This document shows, one piece after another, positions 62,009 through 64,000 of a stretch of 64,000 nt of DNA. Each line of letters starts with the position of its first letter. Position 1 is the stretch's first letter. The notes under the pieces are model-generated. The model ran no database searches and was not told the DNA's origin. It worked only from the letters and a program-made list of their open reading frames with translations. The stretch spans positions 62,767,838 through 62,831,837 of the forward strand of contig NC_080168.1 in the NCBI RefSeq assembly GCF_950295315.1. The letters run 5' to 3'. The position numbers and the translations under genes were made by a program. Source of the stretch: Erinaceus europaeus (taxonomy: Eukaryota; Chordata; Mammalia; Eulipotyphla; Erinaceidae).

Positions 62009-62700
62009 ACTCTAGCTATCCCAGGACTAAGAGATTGCTGGGTTTGGGAGCTTTCAGTGTGGGATAACTGCTCCTCCTAATAAGCCGTCTAGTCCACCAT
62101 GCCTGATACAGATATTTCTTCTTCAAACTTCTTGACTTAGGGCATTTCTGAGTTGGTTAACTCAGGCTGTTATAGTTAACTGAGGTGACCAAAGCAGAGA
62201 GTACTAGAGAGCTGCAGTAAAGGAGGTTATTAAAATGATAAATAGAAACACAGTTTCTGATGGTCACCAAGAAGAAGAGAGGTCACAGGAACAAAGCAGA
62301 TGAGTGCAAGCAACCACAATGAAATGGTTCCACCTCTAAAAGAAGCACACTTCAAAAGTAACCAACAGTATTAGTAATAAGTCAAATATCAAAGGCACAC
62401 ATCTGTTAGAGATGACTGAAGCATTTACTTGATAATGCAGGGTTCTGTGGCATTATATATCCCCAAAAAAGGTGCACACACAGTTTGGAGTCACTGAATG
62501 TAAGAACTCAAAGAAGGCTTGGAGACCTTCCAGTCTAAGTGGTTTCCTCCCCCCCCCCAAAAGAAGGACCTGCAACATACACATGACTAAAAAAGTCTTT
62601 TCCAACATTCCACAATGAGGGAGAAATTCAACCCAACTTTCCAAAAAACTAGGGTGAAAGGAGAGACTAGTATAAATTTCTGTAAAGAAAACTGATGGCA
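62009..62700. other. unassigned sequence
   Basis: Non-coding. A run of 10 C lies at 62550-62559. The short minus frame at 62453-62749 has no motif. Confidence 0.42.
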
Positions 62701-62926
62701 GGGCCAGATTGTGGCACATACAGTTAACAGCACATATTACAGTGCACAAGGACGCAGACTCAAGGCCCTGGTCCCTACCTGCAGGGGAAAAGCTTCACAA
62801 GTGGTGAAGCAGGGCTGCAAGTGTCTTTCTATCTCTCTCCATCTCTGTCTCCCCCTTTCCTCTCAAGTTTTCTCTGTCTCTATACAGTAATAAATAAATA
62901 AAATTGAAAAAAAAAAAGAAAGAAAA
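62701..62926 (+). mobile_element. tRNA-derived SINE, short form
   Basis: The SINE carries GGGCCAGATTGTGGCACATA, CAGTTAACAGCACATATTAC, CCCTACCTGCAGGGGAAAAG, CACAAGTGGTGAAGCAGGGC, a CT body and an A-rich tail. No exact TSD is seen. Confidence 0.88.
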
Positions 62927-63300
62927 TTCCCTCTGGGAGTGTGGACCTTGCCCTCACAGGAGAGCACTAATGGTAGGGACTGCCCTACTCTCTGAAGGGA
63001 GGCTGGGTCAACTTTGCCGCTCAAGGAAGACTGTTCCTGGCATGAGTGCAGCCTAGAATGTTCCCAGCTGTGACCATGGACTATGAGTTCAGACTAACAG
63101 GGACTCAGAGGTTATACAGACTCCTGTGCTAAATATGAATAGACATGGGCCCTAGGTCAGATTGATGGGGTGCACAGCTAATGGTATTTACATATTTTCC
63201 TCATGTTTGGGAGCTACTCTCTCTCCTAACCCAGCTTATAGCCCTATTCTCGTCATGAATTTTCCAACAGCCCACTATATTTGTCTCAAGTGTTGTTTTT
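62927..63300 (+). mobile_element. old L1 3' UTR-like block, related to 61260-61450
   Basis: CAGGGACTCAGAGGTTATAC, AGACTCCTGTGCTAAATATG, GATTGATGGGGTGCACAGCT and ATGTTTGGGAGCTACTCTCT parallel 61260-61390 in order (CAGGGATGCAGAGGTTACAC, AATCAATGGGGTTTTTCAGC, ATATTTGGAAGCTACTCTCT). The two are diverged copies of one repeat, probably part of an L1 3' UTR. Confidence 0.55.
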
Positions 63301-64000
63301 TTTACTTATATGTGAACTCTTAGTTTTAAAGAGCTATATAAAATACATTACAGTGATATTTTAATAATTAAAATTTTGCTTATCTCCTAGCATCTTATCC
63401 TGATCTATGAGAACTATGAGTGAGCATACAATCTACTATTAAGGAAGCACTAATTATAAAGTCTTCTATGAATTCACGTCCATTGAGTATTGGACAAAAA
63501 GTTCATGTGAGATAGTTAGGAGTGTCTGATCTCTTCTCATGAGCAGGCTTATTTTCTCTCTCTCTCTCTCTTTTTAATTACTTGAGTTCTGAGTTCAGTC
63601 TCAGTATTATTTTTAGAATATTTAGAGACATGGTTTTGAGTACTATGATTAAAGCCAGATATAGAAGTGCTTTGAATGAGTTCCATGAGGAGAGGTAATG
63701 TGAGAGTCATTCTCTTTAAACAGTATTTGTGACCCTTTGATAAGCCCAGAATGATGTGACGACCCATTTATGTTATTGACTGTTCTTTGTACATGGAAGC
63801 AAGTAATAGTCCTGTTTGAAGTTAATCCTAGAAAAAAAAGCTGACCTAATACTAATTTGTTTTGTCATGAAAAGGGAAATAACTGTAGCCTAATCTGGAA
63901 CTGCTTCTGTCTAAGCCGCCAGACATAGTCAGGTGCAAGGTGTGCATGAAATCAGCTCACTGCTAGGAGCTTGGCATCAAGATGTCTAGTTCCTGACTTA
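63301..64000. other. unassigned sequence
   Basis: AT-rich, non-coding. A short CT run lies at 63556-63572. No gene recognised. Confidence 0.42.

Overview
The window is mammalian nuclear DNA. It is AT-rich, has no operon-like gene packing, and is full of L1 LINEs, tRNA-derived SINEs, LTR remnants and microsatellites. The commonest SINE has a tRNA-like head (GGGC..GGTGGTG..GGTTAAGCGCA), the landmark CCACCTGCAGGGGAGTCGC, a CT-rich body ending near TTTCTCTCTGTCCTATC, and a tail that recalls GGCCNCCAGGAGCAGTGGAT. From memory this is the hedgehog (Erinaceidae, probably Erinaceus europaeus) SINE; no search was run. Its abundance and the lineage-specific L1 subfamilies are the grounds for the organism call. 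I found no convincing host protein-coding gene, tRNA, rRNA or CRISPR array. Long open frames are retrotransposon ORFs or simple-repeat translations.

Layout. 1-6600: unassigned sequence, microsatellites, old SINEs, an ancient L1 piece (3400-4660) carrying two SINEs, and a MaLR-like LTR (4800-5335). 6625-21900: one deep nest. An ancient L1 ORF2 is split by an old L1 3' UTR, which is split by a near full-length L1 copy (L1-A, 7776-13827) and a SINE; a second near full-length copy (L1-B, 14424-21260) follows, itself holding a SINE and a 349-bp solo LTR. 21900-37400: mostly unassigned sequence with scattered SINEs, an L1 3' UTR, and a retroposed transcript fragment (25363-25882) with poly(A) and target-site duplication (TSD). 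37400-39460: minus-strand L1 ends and one chimeric L1 3' insertion. 39460-53384: unassigned sequence with L2, MIR and SINE fragments, a 33-38-bp minisatellite, a SINE-in-SINE cluster, a perfect 27-bp inverted repeat, and an old minus-strand L1 with a younger L1 inside it. 53399-61236: the longest and best preserved L1 (L1-C), with a duplicated 5' UTR unit, broken ORF1 and ORF2, and a 3' UTR of about 1.4 kb. 61253-64000: an older L1 3' UTR, a SINE and unassigned sequence.

Functionally the window is retrotransposon stratigraphy. L1 proteins (ORF1p chaperone; ORF2p endonuclease and reverse transcriptase) would have mobilised the L1s, the SINEs and the retroposed transcript, as shown by A-rich tails and 7-17-bp TSDs. 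None of the three long L1 copies is intact as read. The most interesting items are replication or reverse-transcription scars (hairpins, a template-jump chimera, a micro-insertion, repeated use of one target) rather than a new coding system.
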